This document shows, piece after piece, positions 1 to 7,415 of a stretch of DNA of 45,483 nt (the first letter of the stretch is position 1; the number at the start of each line of letters is the position of its first letter). The position numbers and the translations under genes are program-made. Source of the DNA: Amycolatopsis thermalba (lineage in GTDB: Bacteria; Actinomycetota; Actinomycetes; Mycobacteriales; Pseudonocardiaceae); contig NZ_PQHW01000053.1 in the NCBI RefSeq assembly GCF_003385215.1, positions 1-45,483 of the forward strand, in the 5' to 3' direction. The notes beneath the pieces were generated by a model. That model saw only the letters and a program-made list of their open reading frames with translations. It was not told the origin of the DNA and ran no database searches.

Positions 1-1
1 G

Positions 2-835
2 GTGGTCGCGGTGCCGGTCGGGGCGCGGCAGGCGGTGACGGCGCTGCGGGCGGACGCCGACGACGTGGTGTGCCTGGAGTGCCCGGCGGCGTTCATCGCG
101 GTGGGGCAGTGGTACGAGGACTTCACGCAGACCCCGGACGAGGAGGTCGCGCGGCTGCTGGCGGGCGAGCCCGGCGATCCGGACGCGGCGACCGGCGACG
201 AGGAGGTCACCGTGTTCGCCGGGGCGGTGCCGCTCGGCGGGCGGCTGACGGTGCCCGAGTGCGCGGCGGGGATCGTGGTGTTCGCGCACGGCAGCGGCAG
301 CGGCCGGTACAGCCCGCGGGCGCGGTCGGCGGCGGAACCGCTGCACCGGGCGGGGATCGCGACGCTGCTGGTGGACCTGCTGACGCCGAGCGAGGAGACC
401 GACCGGGCGCGGGTGTTCGCCGTCGAGCTGCTGGCCAGCCGGCTGGTGGAGGTGACGCGGTGGGTGCGCGCGCGGACCGGCCCGCCGGTCGGCTACTTCG
501 GCACGGGCACCGGGGCCGCCGCGGCGCTGCTGGCCGCGACGGACTACCGGGTGGAGGTGGCGGCGGTCGTGGCGCGCGGCGGACGCCCCGACCTCGCCGC
601 GAAGCGCCTGGGATGGGTCCGCACGCCGACGATGCTCATCGCGGGCGCCCGCGACGCCGCCGCGCTGGAGCTGCACCGGCAAGCGCACAGCCGGCTCCCC
701 GGCGAGGGGCACCTGGCGGTGGTACCCGGGGCGACGCACCTGTTCGAGGAGCCCGGCACGCTCGACCAGGCGGCCCGCCTGGCCCGCGACTGGTTCCGCA
801 GGTACCTGACACCGGTGACCATCGAGGGCGGTTAG
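2..835 (+). CDS. Phosphoribosyltransferase / dienelactone hydrolase fusion, 5' truncated by the window
   Basis: Only the C-terminal part is present; the gene enters from the left edge, so the GTG at base 2 is not a true start. Residues 1 to about 50 look like the tail of a phosphoribosyltransferase domain (VAVPVGA, then the CLECP and FIAVGQWYEDF segments typical of this fusion family). A linker follows, then an alpha/beta hydrolase of the dienelactone hydrolase type from about residue 66: HGSGSGR near 96-102, an acid candidate D218 (GARDAA) and a His candidate H246 (GATHLF). The nucleophile elbow, which I recall as G-A-S-T-G in relatives, reads GTGTG at 167-171, so Gly169 stands where Ser is expected. 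The hydrolase half may be inactive or use another residue. The family is a cytoplasmic protein of poorly defined substrate. Confidence 0.8.
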   Translation: MVAVPVGARQAVTALRADADDVVCLECPAAFIAVGQWYEDFTQTPDEEVARLLAGEPGDPDAATGDEEVTVFAGAVPLGGRLTVPECAAGIVVFAHGSGSGRYSPRARSAAEPLHRAGIATLLVDLLTPSEETDRARVFAVELLASRLVEVTRWVRARTGPPVGYFGTGTGAAAALLAATDYRVEVAAVVARGGRPDLAAKRLGWVRTPTMLIAGARDAAALELHRQAHSRLPGEGHLAVVPGATHLFEEPGTLDQAARLARDWFRRYLTPVTIEGG

Positions 836-836
836 G

Positions 837-1315
837 GCGAGCAGCTGCCCCGGCCGCGCCGACCAGGCCGCGATGCTCACGGCTGCATCGAGCGCCACGT
901 GGCAGGGCGGTCAGCCGTGCCCCGCGCGCCGCCCGGGGGTCGGCGGCGCCAGTGGTCACGGCTCCAAGGGGGCCGAGGAGTAGCCGGCTGCGCCGAGCAG
1001 GCTGGGTGCCCAGAAGCCACGGCCATGCCGTGCCTCGCGCCGCCTCGCGGTCAGTCGTGCCCCGCGCGTAGCCCGCGGTCGGCGGCGAGAGTGGTCCCCC
1101 CAGCGTGGCGCGCTGGAGCCCGGCGGCGCCGAGCAGGGCGTGGTGCGCCGATGCTCATGCCACGACCTGCCTCGCGCCGCCTCGCGGTCAGCCGTGCCCC
1201 GCGCGCCGCCCGGGCGTCAGCGGCGCGCGCGAGCGATCACGCCGCCCAGCGTGGCGAGCAGCAGCCCGGCCGCGCCGAGGAGGCCGTGGTGCCGCGAAGC
1301 CCACGGCTGCACCAT
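837..1315. repeat. Tandem degenerate copies of the SDR gene 3' end filling a convergent spacer
   Basis: The 381-bp gap between two convergent genes holds no gene. It holds imperfect tandem copies of the last ~130 bp of the neighbouring SDR gene, whose native copy lies at about 1186-1315. A 20-bp anchor at 1186-1205 recurs exactly at 909-928 and with one mismatch at 1049-1068, giving periods of 140 and 137 bp. A second anchor at 1254 has counterparts near 837, 973 and 1108. Read on the minus strand, the 1049-1160 copy still encodes AHHALLGAAGLQRATLGG, next to HHGLLGAAGLLLATLGG in the real protein. The copies are therefore duplicated coding tails, now non-coding. Confidence 0.85.
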
Positions 1316-2209
1316 CCGCCGCACCGCGCGGCGGTCGAAGCGGCCGTGCGCGCCGAAGTCGCGGCGCTCGTCGGCGGGCGACCACAGGTTCGCCGGCTGC
1401 GCGGGGTCGCGCCGCTGCCCGGCCTGCTGCGCTCCGTAGCCCGTGCGGGCCAGGTAGCGGTCCAGCAGCCCGGGCGCGAACTTGTCGCCGAGCAGGGTGG
1501 CCACCGTCGAGCCGCCGACCCAGTACTCGCGCCGCCCGGGGTGCTCGGCGGCGTGCACGATCGCCCGCGCCGCGACCTCCGGCTGGTAGACCGGCGCGAC
1601 CGGCCGCGCCCGGCGCGGCAGCCGCGACAGCACCCAGTCGAACTGCGGCGTGTTCATCCCGGGCAGCTGCACCATCGTCACCCGCACCCCGGACCGCTCG
1701 TGCAGCAGCTCGCACCGCAGCGACTCGGTGAAGCCCTGGATCGCGTGCTTCGCCCCGCAGTAGGCCGACTGCAACGGGATGCCGCGGTAGGCCAGCGCCG
1801 ATCCGGCCTGCACGATCACGCCCCGGTCCCGCGGCCGCATCCGGTCCAGCGCCGCCCGCGTGCCGTGCACGAACCCCAGGTAGGTCACCTCCGTGACCCG
1901 CCGGAACTCGTCCGGCTCCACCTGCGTGAACGGCGCGAACACCCCGCTGAACGCCGCGTTGACCCACACGTCGACGGGCCCCAGTTCCGCCTCGGTCCGG
2001 CTCGCCGCACGGTCGACGGCCGCGAAGTCGGCGACGTCGACCTGGATCGGCAGCGCCCGTCCACCGGCCCGCTCGACCTCCCGCGCGGCGGCCCGCAACC
2101 CCGCCTGGCCGCGGGCGAGCAGCGCGACGTCGTCACCTCGTTCGGCGAAGGCCCGTGCCGTCGCCCGGCCGACCCCGCCACTGGCTCCCGTCACCACCAC
2201 GACTCCCAT
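1217..2209 (-). CDS. Short-chain dehydrogenase/reductase with C-terminal membrane-like tail
   Basis: This is a 330-aa classical-type SDR using NAD(P)H. The nucleotide-binding TGASGGVG lies at 7-14, the structural Asn at N84, and the catalytic Ser137, Tyr150 and Lys154 (YCGAK) are all present. The protein is about 80 residues longer than a basic SDR. The extension ends in a hydrophobic stretch (about 305-325, HHGLLGAAGLLLATLGG) followed by a basic RARR end, so it may be membrane-associated. The ATG at 2209 has GGGAGG almost touching it, so a GTG three codons in is a possible start. The substrate is unknown. The gene diverges from the acyl-CoA dehydrogenase gene, and its 3' end has been copied several times into the downstream spacer. 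Confidence 0.85.
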   Translation of the reverse strand: MGVVVVTGASGGVGRATARAFAERGDDVALLARGQAGLRAAAREVERAGGRALPIQVDVADFAAVDRAASRTEAELGPVDVWVNAAFSGVFAPFTQVEPDEFRRVTEVTYLGFVHGTRAALDRMRPRDRGVIVQAGSALAYRGIPLQSAYCGAKHAIQGFTESLRCELLHERSGVRVTMVQLPGMNTPQFDWVLSRLPRRARPVAPVYQPEVAARAIVHAAEHPGRREYWVGGSTVATLLGDKFAPGLLDRYLARTGYGAQQAGQRRDPAQPANLWSPADERRDFGAHGRFDRRAVRRMVQPWASRHHGLLGAAGLLLATLGGVIARARR

Positions 2210-2313
2210 GCCTCCCGGCTACCCGGGCGGCGGCGGCCCTATCCGGTGGTTTTCCGGGAAGGCGGCCGGGTAGTAACGCTGTGTTCGCATCCCCGCACGC
2301 CAGGTGGTGGCCG

Positions 2314-3312
2314 GTGCTGGACCACACCGTTCTGCTCGACTCGGTGATCGAGTCGACGATCGCCCCGCAGGCCGACCAGGTCGACCGCGCCGGGCGGTTC
2401 CCGCGGTCGGGGATCGGCGCGCTCGGCGAGGTCGGGCTGCTGGGACTGGCCAGCGCGTCCGCGGTGGGCGGCGGGGGCGCCGGCCTCGCGGAGACCGCGC
2501 GCGTGGTGGAGCGCGTCGCCGGGGTCTGCGGCTCGACCGCGATGGTCCTGCTCACGCACTACGCGGCCACGGCCGCGGTGGAGGCGCACGGCCGGCCCGC
2601 GGTGCGCGGCGCGATCGCCCGCGGGGAGCACCTGGCCACGCTCGCGCTCGGCGAGCCGGGCGACCGGTGCACCCTGCGGGACACCGAGCTGGACGGGGTC
2701 AAGAGCTGGGTGGTCGCGGCGGGCGAGGCGGACAGCTACGTGTGGATCTGTGGCACCGGGGTCGCGCTGGTCGGTCGCGACGTGCCGGGCCTGCTGGTCG
2801 GCGCGCCGTTCGACGGGGTCGGCCTGCGGGGCAGCGCGGCCACGTCGGTCACGGCGGACCGCGTCGAGGTTCCGGCCGGTTCGGCGCTGGGGGAGGTCCT
2901 GGAGGCTGTGCTGCCGGGTTACCTGGTGCTCGGCACCGCCTTCTCGCTGGGCCTGATCGAGGCGATGCTCGCCGAAGCGGCCGGGCACCTTCCGGGGCGG
3001 CCGGAGCTCGCCGCGCTGCGCACGCGGACCGACCTGCTGCGCGTGTTCCTCGGTGACACCGTCGCGGCGGTCACCACGGGCCGGCCCGATGCGCTGGTGC
3101 GCGCGGTGCAGGCCCGGATGGTCGCCGCGGAGACGGCCACCGACGTCGGTGACCGGCTCCTCCGGCTGTGCGGCTTTGCGGCGGCGCGCAAGGAGCTGAG
3201 CATCGAGCGCCACTTCCGGGACGCGCTCACCGCGCGGGTGATGACCCCCACGGGTGAGATGCTGGCGGAGATCATCGGCCGGGATGCCGTCGGCCAGCCG
3301 CTATTCCGTTGA
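2314..3312 (+). CDS. Acyl-CoA dehydrogenase family protein, short form
   Basis: This is a flavoprotein-like acyl-CoA dehydrogenase of about 332 aa, some 50 residues shorter than typical members (380-400). The order is an N-terminal helical domain (RSGIGALGEVGLLGL, then VCGSTAMVLLTHY), a reduced beta domain (LGEPGD, KSWVVAAGEADSY) and a C-terminal helical bundle ending IERHFRDALTARVMTPTGEM. The usual catalytic YEGT segment reads VMTPTGE, so the base may differ. I chose GTG 2314 because AGGTGG (2302-2307) precedes it; GTG 2281 is in frame but has no clear ribosome site. The electron acceptor and substrate cannot be told from sequence. The gene diverges from the SDR gene. Confidence 0.8.
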   Translation: MLDHTVLLDSVIESTIAPQADQVDRAGRFPRSGIGALGEVGLLGLASASAVGGGGAGLAETARVVERVAGVCGSTAMVLLTHYAATAAVEAHGRPAVRGAIARGEHLATLALGEPGDRCTLRDTELDGVKSWVVAAGEADSYVWICGTGVALVGRDVPGLLVGAPFDGVGLRGSAATSVTADRVEVPAGSALGEVLEAVLPGYLVLGTAFSLGLIEAMLAEAAGHLPGRPELAALRTRTDLLRVFLGDTVAAVTTGRPDALVRAVQARMVAAETATDVGDRLLRLCGFAAARKELSIERHFRDALTARVMTPTGEMLAEIIGRDAVGQPLFR

Positions 3313-3369
3313 GCCGGGTGTCCTCAGTGGATGGTCGGAAGATTCCGCCGCCGGGACCGGCGTGTCGGC

Positions 3370-3403
3370 TTGCGTGTCGTCGAACAGGTGTTCTACTGTT
3401 CGA
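3370..3403 (+). promoter_or_regulatory. LexA/SOS box over a candidate promoter
   Basis: TCGAACAGGTGTTCTA at 3380-3395 matches the actinobacterial LexA box TCGAAC-N4-GTTCGA at all but one of its 12 defined positions. It lies between a -35-like TTGCGT (3370-3375) and a -10-like TACTGT (3394-3399) with an 18-bp spacer, where a repressor would block RNA polymerase. A perfect 8-bp inverted repeat (3380-3387 and 3396-3403) is superimposed. The start codon of the next small ORF is about 50 bp downstream. Confidence 0.6.
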
Positions 3404-3454
3404 CGCGGCCGGTCGGGGAGTGACGGGCCGCGAGAGAACGGCAGGGGAGTGGCG

Positions 3455-3628
3455 ATGGCCTACAAGATCACACACGTGTCACGCGCGCAGGAGATCCGGT
3501 TCCCGACCCAGGCGGCGGCGGAGCACTACGCCGACCGCCTCGGCGGCGGACTGGAGAAGTGGCAGGTCCGCGAAGCGGGCGCCGACCTGTCCGGCACGAC
3601 GGCGACGGAGCCCGCCCAGCGCGGCTGA
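3455..3628 (+). CDS. Small conserved-looking protein of unknown function, probably SOS-controlled
   Basis: This is a 57-aa ORF starting at ATG 3455 behind a good ribosome site (GGGGAG about 8 bp upstream). It has no membrane segment or metal motif. The residues suggest a short beta strand followed by an amphipathic helix (TQAAAEHYADRL) and a flexible C-terminal tail. I do not recognise the family. What stands out is its own promoter region, which carries a near-consensus LexA box, so the protein may be induced by DNA damage. A long hairpin follows the stop codon. Confidence 0.6.
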   Translation: MAYKITHVSRAQEIRFPTQAAAEHYADRLGGGLEKWQVREAGADLSGTTATEPAQRG

Positions 3629-3647
3629 GCCCGCGGGGGCGGTGCCC

Positions 3648-3734
3648 GGCCGGGGTTGTGGTGCGGGGCGTGGCTTTCCGGGAGCGGAGCTGCCCGGCGC
3701 AACCGTGGCCGAGGCAGCTCCCGCACCACCCGGC
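3648..3734. terminator. Two-arm hairpin between convergent genes, candidate bidirectional terminator
   Basis: The outer arms GTGGTGCGGG (3658-3667) and CCCGCACCAC (3720-3729) are perfect complements, extended by GGCC-type flanks. Inner arms GAGCTGCC (3687-3694) and GGCAGCTC (3713-3720) also pair, sharing one base with the outer arm. The element sits between the ends of the small ORF (plus) and the Nudix gene (minus). There is no U-tract, as is common in actinomycetes. Confidence 0.4.
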
Positions 3735-3735
3735 C

Positions 3736-4311
3736 TCACCGCCACGCGAACACCGGCTGCTCGAAGTGCGCGACCCGCGTGGTGCGGCCGTACAGCGCGG
3801 CCTCCCGGAACTGGTACAGCACCGCGGCCGTCGGGGCGTGCACCAGGTGTCCCACCAGCGGCAGCTGGATCACCGGCCGGTCCGACTCCGGGATCGTGAG
3901 GAACCGGGGCTCCACCGCCAGCTCCCGCACCCCGATCTCGTGCACGTGCGCGACTTCCTCCGGGTTCGGGCGCAGCCGCGCCGGGCCGGGCAGTCGCACG
4001 ACCACCGGCGTGATCACGTACCCCGAACGCGTCGGGTAGTCGTCCAGCAGGCCGACGCAGTCCGCCCGCTCCGCGACCACCCCCAGCTCCTCCTCGAGTT
4101 CGCGCAGCGCCGCCCCGATCGCGTCCTCACCCGGGTCGACCCGGCCGCCCGGCAGCGCGAACTGCCCGGGGTGGGCGCGCATCCCGCTCGCCCGCCGGGT
4201 CAGCCAGACCACGGAGTCGTCCCCGGACACCACGATCGCGATCGCCGCCGCGCGCCGCCCGTCCAGCGGCACGGCCACCCGCGGGAACGCCTCGATCACG
4301 TCGGTCCGCAC
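3736..4311 (-). CDS. Nudix hydrolase, CoA-pyrophosphatase-like
   Basis: This is a 191-aa cytoplasmic hydrolase of nucleoside diphosphates linked to another moiety. The full Nudix box lies at residues 56-78 (G56, E62, then RELEEELGV at 70-78), so all Mg-binding glutamates are present. The preceding RRASGMRAHPGQFALPGGR segment resembles the NudL/CoA diphosphohydrolase group (the HPGQ..FPGG pattern), which makes CoA or acyl-CoA a plausible substrate, but not a certain one. It diverges from the acyltransferase gene with an 80-bp spacer and converges with the small SOS-box ORF. Confidence 0.85.
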   Translation of the reverse strand: MRTDVIEAFPRVAVPLDGRRAAAIAIVVSGDDSVVWLTRRASGMRAHPGQFALPGGRVDPGEDAIGAALRELEEELGVVAERADCVGLLDDYPTRSGYVITPVVVRLPGPARLRPNPEEVAHVHEIGVRELAVEPRFLTIPESDRPVIQLPLVGHLVHAPTAAVLYQFREAALYGRTTRVAHFEQPVFAWR

Positions 4312-4391
4312 CCCACCGACCCTAGCCGGACCGCGCCACGGCCGTGGGTAATCTCGATCTCCCCGGGAACGCCGAGCGAGGAAAGGTGCCG

Positions 4392-6401
4392 ATGACCCCG
4401 CCCCACCAGCCGACCCGGTCCCGCTACCGCCCCGAGATCGAGGGCCTGCGCGCGCTCGCCTGCGTCCTGGTGGTCGTCTACCACGTGTGGCTGGGCCGGA
4501 TCTCCGGCGGCGTCGACGTGTTCTTCTTCCTCACCGGCTTCCTGATCACCGGGCAGCTCTTCCGCGCCGGGCAGCGCGGCCGCATCGACGTCCGCGCGCT
4601 GTGGCGCCGCACGATCACCCGGCTGTTCCCGGCCGCGCTCACCGTGCTGCTCGTGGTCGTCGCGGCCGCCGCGCTCGTGCTGCCGCAGGCCCGCTGGTTC
4701 GCCACCATCCGCGAGATCTTCGCCGCCGCGCTCTACCTGGAGAACTGGCAGCTCGCCGCGAACTCCGCCGACTACTTCGCCCAGCACAGCGACGCCAGCG
4801 TGGTGCAGCACTTCTGGTCGCTGTCCATCCAGGGCCAGTTCTACCTGCTCTGGCCACTGCTGGTGGCCGGCCTCGCCGCCGCCGCGCGGGGCCGCCTGCG
4901 CCCCGCCCTGACCGGCACCCTGCTGGTCCTGACCACCGCGTCGCTGGCCTACTCCGTGTGGCTGACCGCGGAGAACCAGCCGCTGGCCTACTTCTCCGCC
5001 CTCACCCGGATCTGGGAGTTCGCGCTCGGCGGGCTGCTCGCGCTGGTCATCGACGCGATCACCCTGCCCGCGGCACTGCGCGTCGCGCTCGGCTGGCTCG
5101 GCGTCGCCGGGCTCGTCGCCTGCGGGCTGGTGCTGCAGGTCGGCACCGTCTTCCCGGGCATCGCCGCCCTGTGGCCGGTCGCCTCCGCCGCGCTCGTGCT
5201 GCTCGCCGGTACCACCGGCAGCCCCGCCGGCGCCGACCGGCTGCTCACCGCCCGCCCGCTGACCTGGCTCGGCCGGCTCAGCTTCCCGCTCTACCTGTGG
5301 CACTGGCCGGTGCTGGTGCTCTACCTGGTGTACCGCGGACGGACCGAGGTGGGCCTGCTCGGCGGCGCGTTCGTCGTCGGCCTCTCGGTCGCGCTGGCGG
5401 TCGCCACGCACCACCTGGTCGAAACGCCGGTGCGCCGGTCACAGCTGGCCGTGCGCGGCGCGTACCGGTTCGCCGTGCTGGCGATGCTCCCGGTGCTCGC
5501 CGCCGCCGGCGCCTGGCAGGTCGCGGGCCTGGCCCGCTCCGGCACGCCCGCGGCCGGAGGTCTCGACCACCCCGGCGCACTGGCCCGCACGCCCGGGTTC
5601 GTCTACCAGGGCGCCGCCGACGTGGCGCCGGTGCCGTCGCTGCTGGCGTTGCCCGGCGACTGGGCCTGGATCGACAACTGCGCCGACTCACCGCGCGGCA
5701 GCGAGCTGCGGGTGTGCACCACCACCCCGGACGGCCCGCCGGAGAAGACGCTGGTCATCGTCGGCGACTCGCACCCCACCCAGTTCATCGCGGCCCTGGA
5801 ACCGGTGGCGCAGCGGCGCAACTGGCAGCTGGTGGTGATGTCCCGGGGCGGGTGCCCGTTCTCCACCGAGTCCGAGATCGACCCGGACGACCAGGCCTGC
5901 CGCGACTGGAACGCCGCGGCCGCCGACGAGATCCTCGACCTGCGGCCGGACGCGGTGTTCACCACCGCCACCCGCGACGTGCGGGCCGGGCTCACCGAAC
6001 GGACCCCGCCGGGGTTCGTCGCGCAGTGGCGGAAGATCGAGGCGGCCGGCATCCCGGTGCTCGCGGTGCGGGACAACCCGCGCTACGACTACGCGCCGTC
6101 GGAGTGCGTGGAGCTGCGCGGCGCGGACGCCCCCGAGTGCAACCCGCCGCGCGCCGACTTCTACGCCGACGAGCCGCCCTGGCTCTTCCTGGACGACGTT
6201 CCCCCGAACGTGTCGTTCCTGGACTTCAGCGACTACTACTGCGACGAGGCCGTCTGCCCGCCGGTGATCGGCAACGTGCTGGTCTACCTCGACGACAACC
6301 ACGTCGGCGCGACCTACCTGGGCACCATGGACACGATCCTGGAACAGGCCATCGACGCCGCGCTCGGACCGCCGGACCCGGAGCCGCCCGCGCCGGCCTG
6401 A
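4392..6401 (+). CDS. Membrane O-acyltransferase (acyltransferase 3) with C-terminal SGNH domain
   Basis: This is a 669-aa OafA/YrhL-type protein. Residues about 12-370 form a multi-helix acyltransferase-3 domain starting with RPEIEGLRALA, the catalytic His31 in VVYHVW, and GVDVFFFLTGFLI. An external linker leads to an SGNH esterase-like domain with GDSH (Ser460) and the closing DxxH (D634, H637). Such proteins move acyl groups across the membrane onto cell-wall polymers, sugars or exopolysaccharide; the acceptor here is unknown. I chose ATG 4392 because AGGAAAGG (4379-4386) precedes it at good spacing; the in-frame ATG 4344 has no such site. No glycan biosynthesis genes are adjacent. Confidence 0.88.
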   Translation: MTPPHQPTRSRYRPEIEGLRALACVLVVVYHVWLGRISGGVDVFFFLTGFLITGQLFRAGQRGRIDVRALWRRTITRLFPAALTVLLVVVAAAALVLPQARWFATIREIFAAALYLENWQLAANSADYFAQHSDASVVQHFWSLSIQGQFYLLWPLLVAGLAAAARGRLRPALTGTLLVLTTASLAYSVWLTAENQPLAYFSALTRIWEFALGGLLALVIDAITLPAALRVALGWLGVAGLVACGLVLQVGTVFPGIAALWPVASAALVLLAGTTGSPAGADRLLTARPLTWLGRLSFPLYLWHWPVLVLYLVYRGRTEVGLLGGAFVVGLSVALAVATHHLVETPVRRSQLAVRGAYRFAVLAMLPVLAAAGAWQVAGLARSGTPAAGGLDHPGALARTPGFVYQGAADVAPVPSLLALPGDWAWIDNCADSPRGSELRVCTTTPDGPPEKTLVIVGDSHPTQFIAALEPVAQRRNWQLVVMSRGGCPFSTESEIDPDDQACRDWNAAAADEILDLRPDAVFTTATRDVRAGLTERTPPGFVAQWRKIEAAGIPVLAVRDNPRYDYAPSECVELRGADAPECNPPRADFYADEPPWLFLDDVPPNVSFLDFSDYYCDEAVCPPVIGNVLVYLDDNHVGATYLGTMDTILEQAIDAALGPPDPEPPAPA

Positions 6402-6501
6402 TCGGCACCACCGGTAGAGCGGGTATCCGCCGTCCGGGTGGCCGAGTGCGCCCATCCGTGTGCTGCGCGCGGCCCCTCCGCGTGATTTCATTCGGTCCAA
6501 G

Positions 6502-6526
6502 GTTTGATGAACCCGCACGTGGGTAG
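6502..6526 (+). promoter_or_regulatory. Sigma-B-type stress promoter
   Basis: GTTT at 6502-6505 and GGGTAG at 6521-6526 are separated by 15 bp. This matches the GTTT-N14-16-GGGTA pattern of actinobacterial SigB/SigF-family promoters. It lies 41 bp before the start of the anti-sigma-like kinase gene, a class of gene that regulates these same sigma factors. Confidence 0.5.
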
Positions 6527-6567
6527 CGACGGCGGCCGTTGACCAGACAGCGGAGGTGTCCGGGTCC

Positions 6568-6939
6568 TTGACCGACTCACTGGAGGAGCAGACGCCCGCC
6601 ACGGCGGCGGTGCGGCTCGACGGCCCGGAGGGGCTGGCCCCGTTGCGCCGGCGGGTGCGCGCGATGCTCGCCGACTGCCCGGACCCGGTCGTGATCGACG
6701 TCGTCCTGCTGGTCGACGAGCTGGCCGCGTCGGCGTGCGTCACGGCGTTCCCGCCGTTCGAGGTCCGGTTGAGCCGGACCGCGGGCGTGCTGCGGGTGGA
6801 GGTCGACGGGGTGGGCGCGCCGCCGGAGCCGGGCATCGGCACCGGGGTGCTGGACACGATCAGCACCCGGTGGGGCACCGGGCCGGACGGGGTGCTGTGG
6901 GCGGAGCGCGAACTGGGCGCCGGGCTCAGCAGGAGCTGA
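6568..6939 (+). CDS. RsbW-like ATP-binding anti-sigma factor
   Basis: This is a 123-aa GHKL/HATPase protein. An N-box-like segment (VVLLVDELAASACVTAF) replaces the usual E-x-x-x-N pattern. A strand pair (FEVRLSRTAGVLRVEVDG) and a G-box-like GIGTGVLDTI follow. The family binds sigma factors or phosphorylates STAS-domain antagonists. GGAGG (6552-6556) overlaps a GTG at 6556, so I prefer TTG 6568, 11 bp downstream; the start is uncertain. The gene ends 14 bp inside the convergent STAS gene and has a sigma-B-type promoter, so the pair is likely a partner-switching module. The N-box Asn is not clear, so kinase activity is doubtful. Confidence 0.65.
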   Translation: MTDSLEEQTPATAAVRLDGPEGLAPLRRRVRAMLADCPDPVVIDVVLLVDELAASACVTAFPPFEVRLSRTAGVLRVEVDGVGAPPEPGIGTGVLDTISTRWGTGPDGVLWAERELGAGLSRS

Positions 6940-7339
6940 GCGCCTCGTCGCGGGTGGCGTAGACCGGCAGGCGCTGGTCCAGACCGGTGATCGACAGCGG
7001 GCGCGCGGTCTGCCGCGTCGGGGCGACCACCCGGACGTCGGCATGTTCACTCGCCTGGGCGAGGGCGGCCAGGCCCGCGGAGCCGAGGAACTCCACCCCG
7101 CTGAGATCGACCACCGCGACCCGTGGCCGGTGCGCGGTCAGCTCGTCGAGCGCGCGGTTGAGCGGGGCGGCGGTGGCCACGTCCACGTCGCCGGCGACCT
7201 TCAGCACGGCGATCCCGGGCACGGGCCAGAACACCTGCAGGCGCAGGGCTCCCGGCGCGGCCCGTTGCGCGGGGACCCGGGCCCCGCGCCGGACGGCCGT
7301 GGTCACGGCACCGGTGGAGTTGCGCGCCGGGTGGGTCAT
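6926..7339 (-). CDS. STAS-domain anti-sigma factor antagonist
   Basis: This 137-aa protein has about 30 divergent N-terminal residues and then a STAS domain (about 33-137). The signature VVDLSGVEFLGSAGLAAL includes Ser87, the residue normally phosphorylated by an RsbW-type kinase to switch off anti-sigma binding. A strong ribosome site (GGGGAGGAG) precedes ATG 7339. The gene is convergent with the RsbW-like gene and their coding ends overlap by 14 bp. Their opposite orientation suggests they are regulated separately and may interfere at the transcript level. Function as the partner of the adjacent protein is inferred from family knowledge. Confidence 0.85.
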   Translation of the reverse strand: MTHPARNSTGAVTTAVRRGARVPAQRAAPGALRLQVFWPVPGIAVLKVAGDVDVATAAPLNRALDELTAHRPRVAVVDLSGVEFLGSAGLAALAQASEHADVRVVAPTRQTARPLSITGLDQRLPVYATRDEALSSC

Positions 7340-7415
7340 GACTCTCCTCCCCGTCAGCCCTGTCTGGCCTGCTCTCTTCTCGTAGGGTAATCACCCTCGC
7401 ACGGCGAGCACCAGT

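Noticed and set aside
837..1315. CRISPR array or insertion sequence remnant
   Set aside because: The unit is about 140 bp, degenerate and derived from the adjacent gene's coding end; there are no short identical repeats with unique spacers and no transposase remnant.
7384..7397. AGGGT/ACCCT palindrome upstream of the STAS gene as an operator
   Set aside because: Five-base arms with a 4-nt gap are expected by chance at this GC content and do not align with a promoter.
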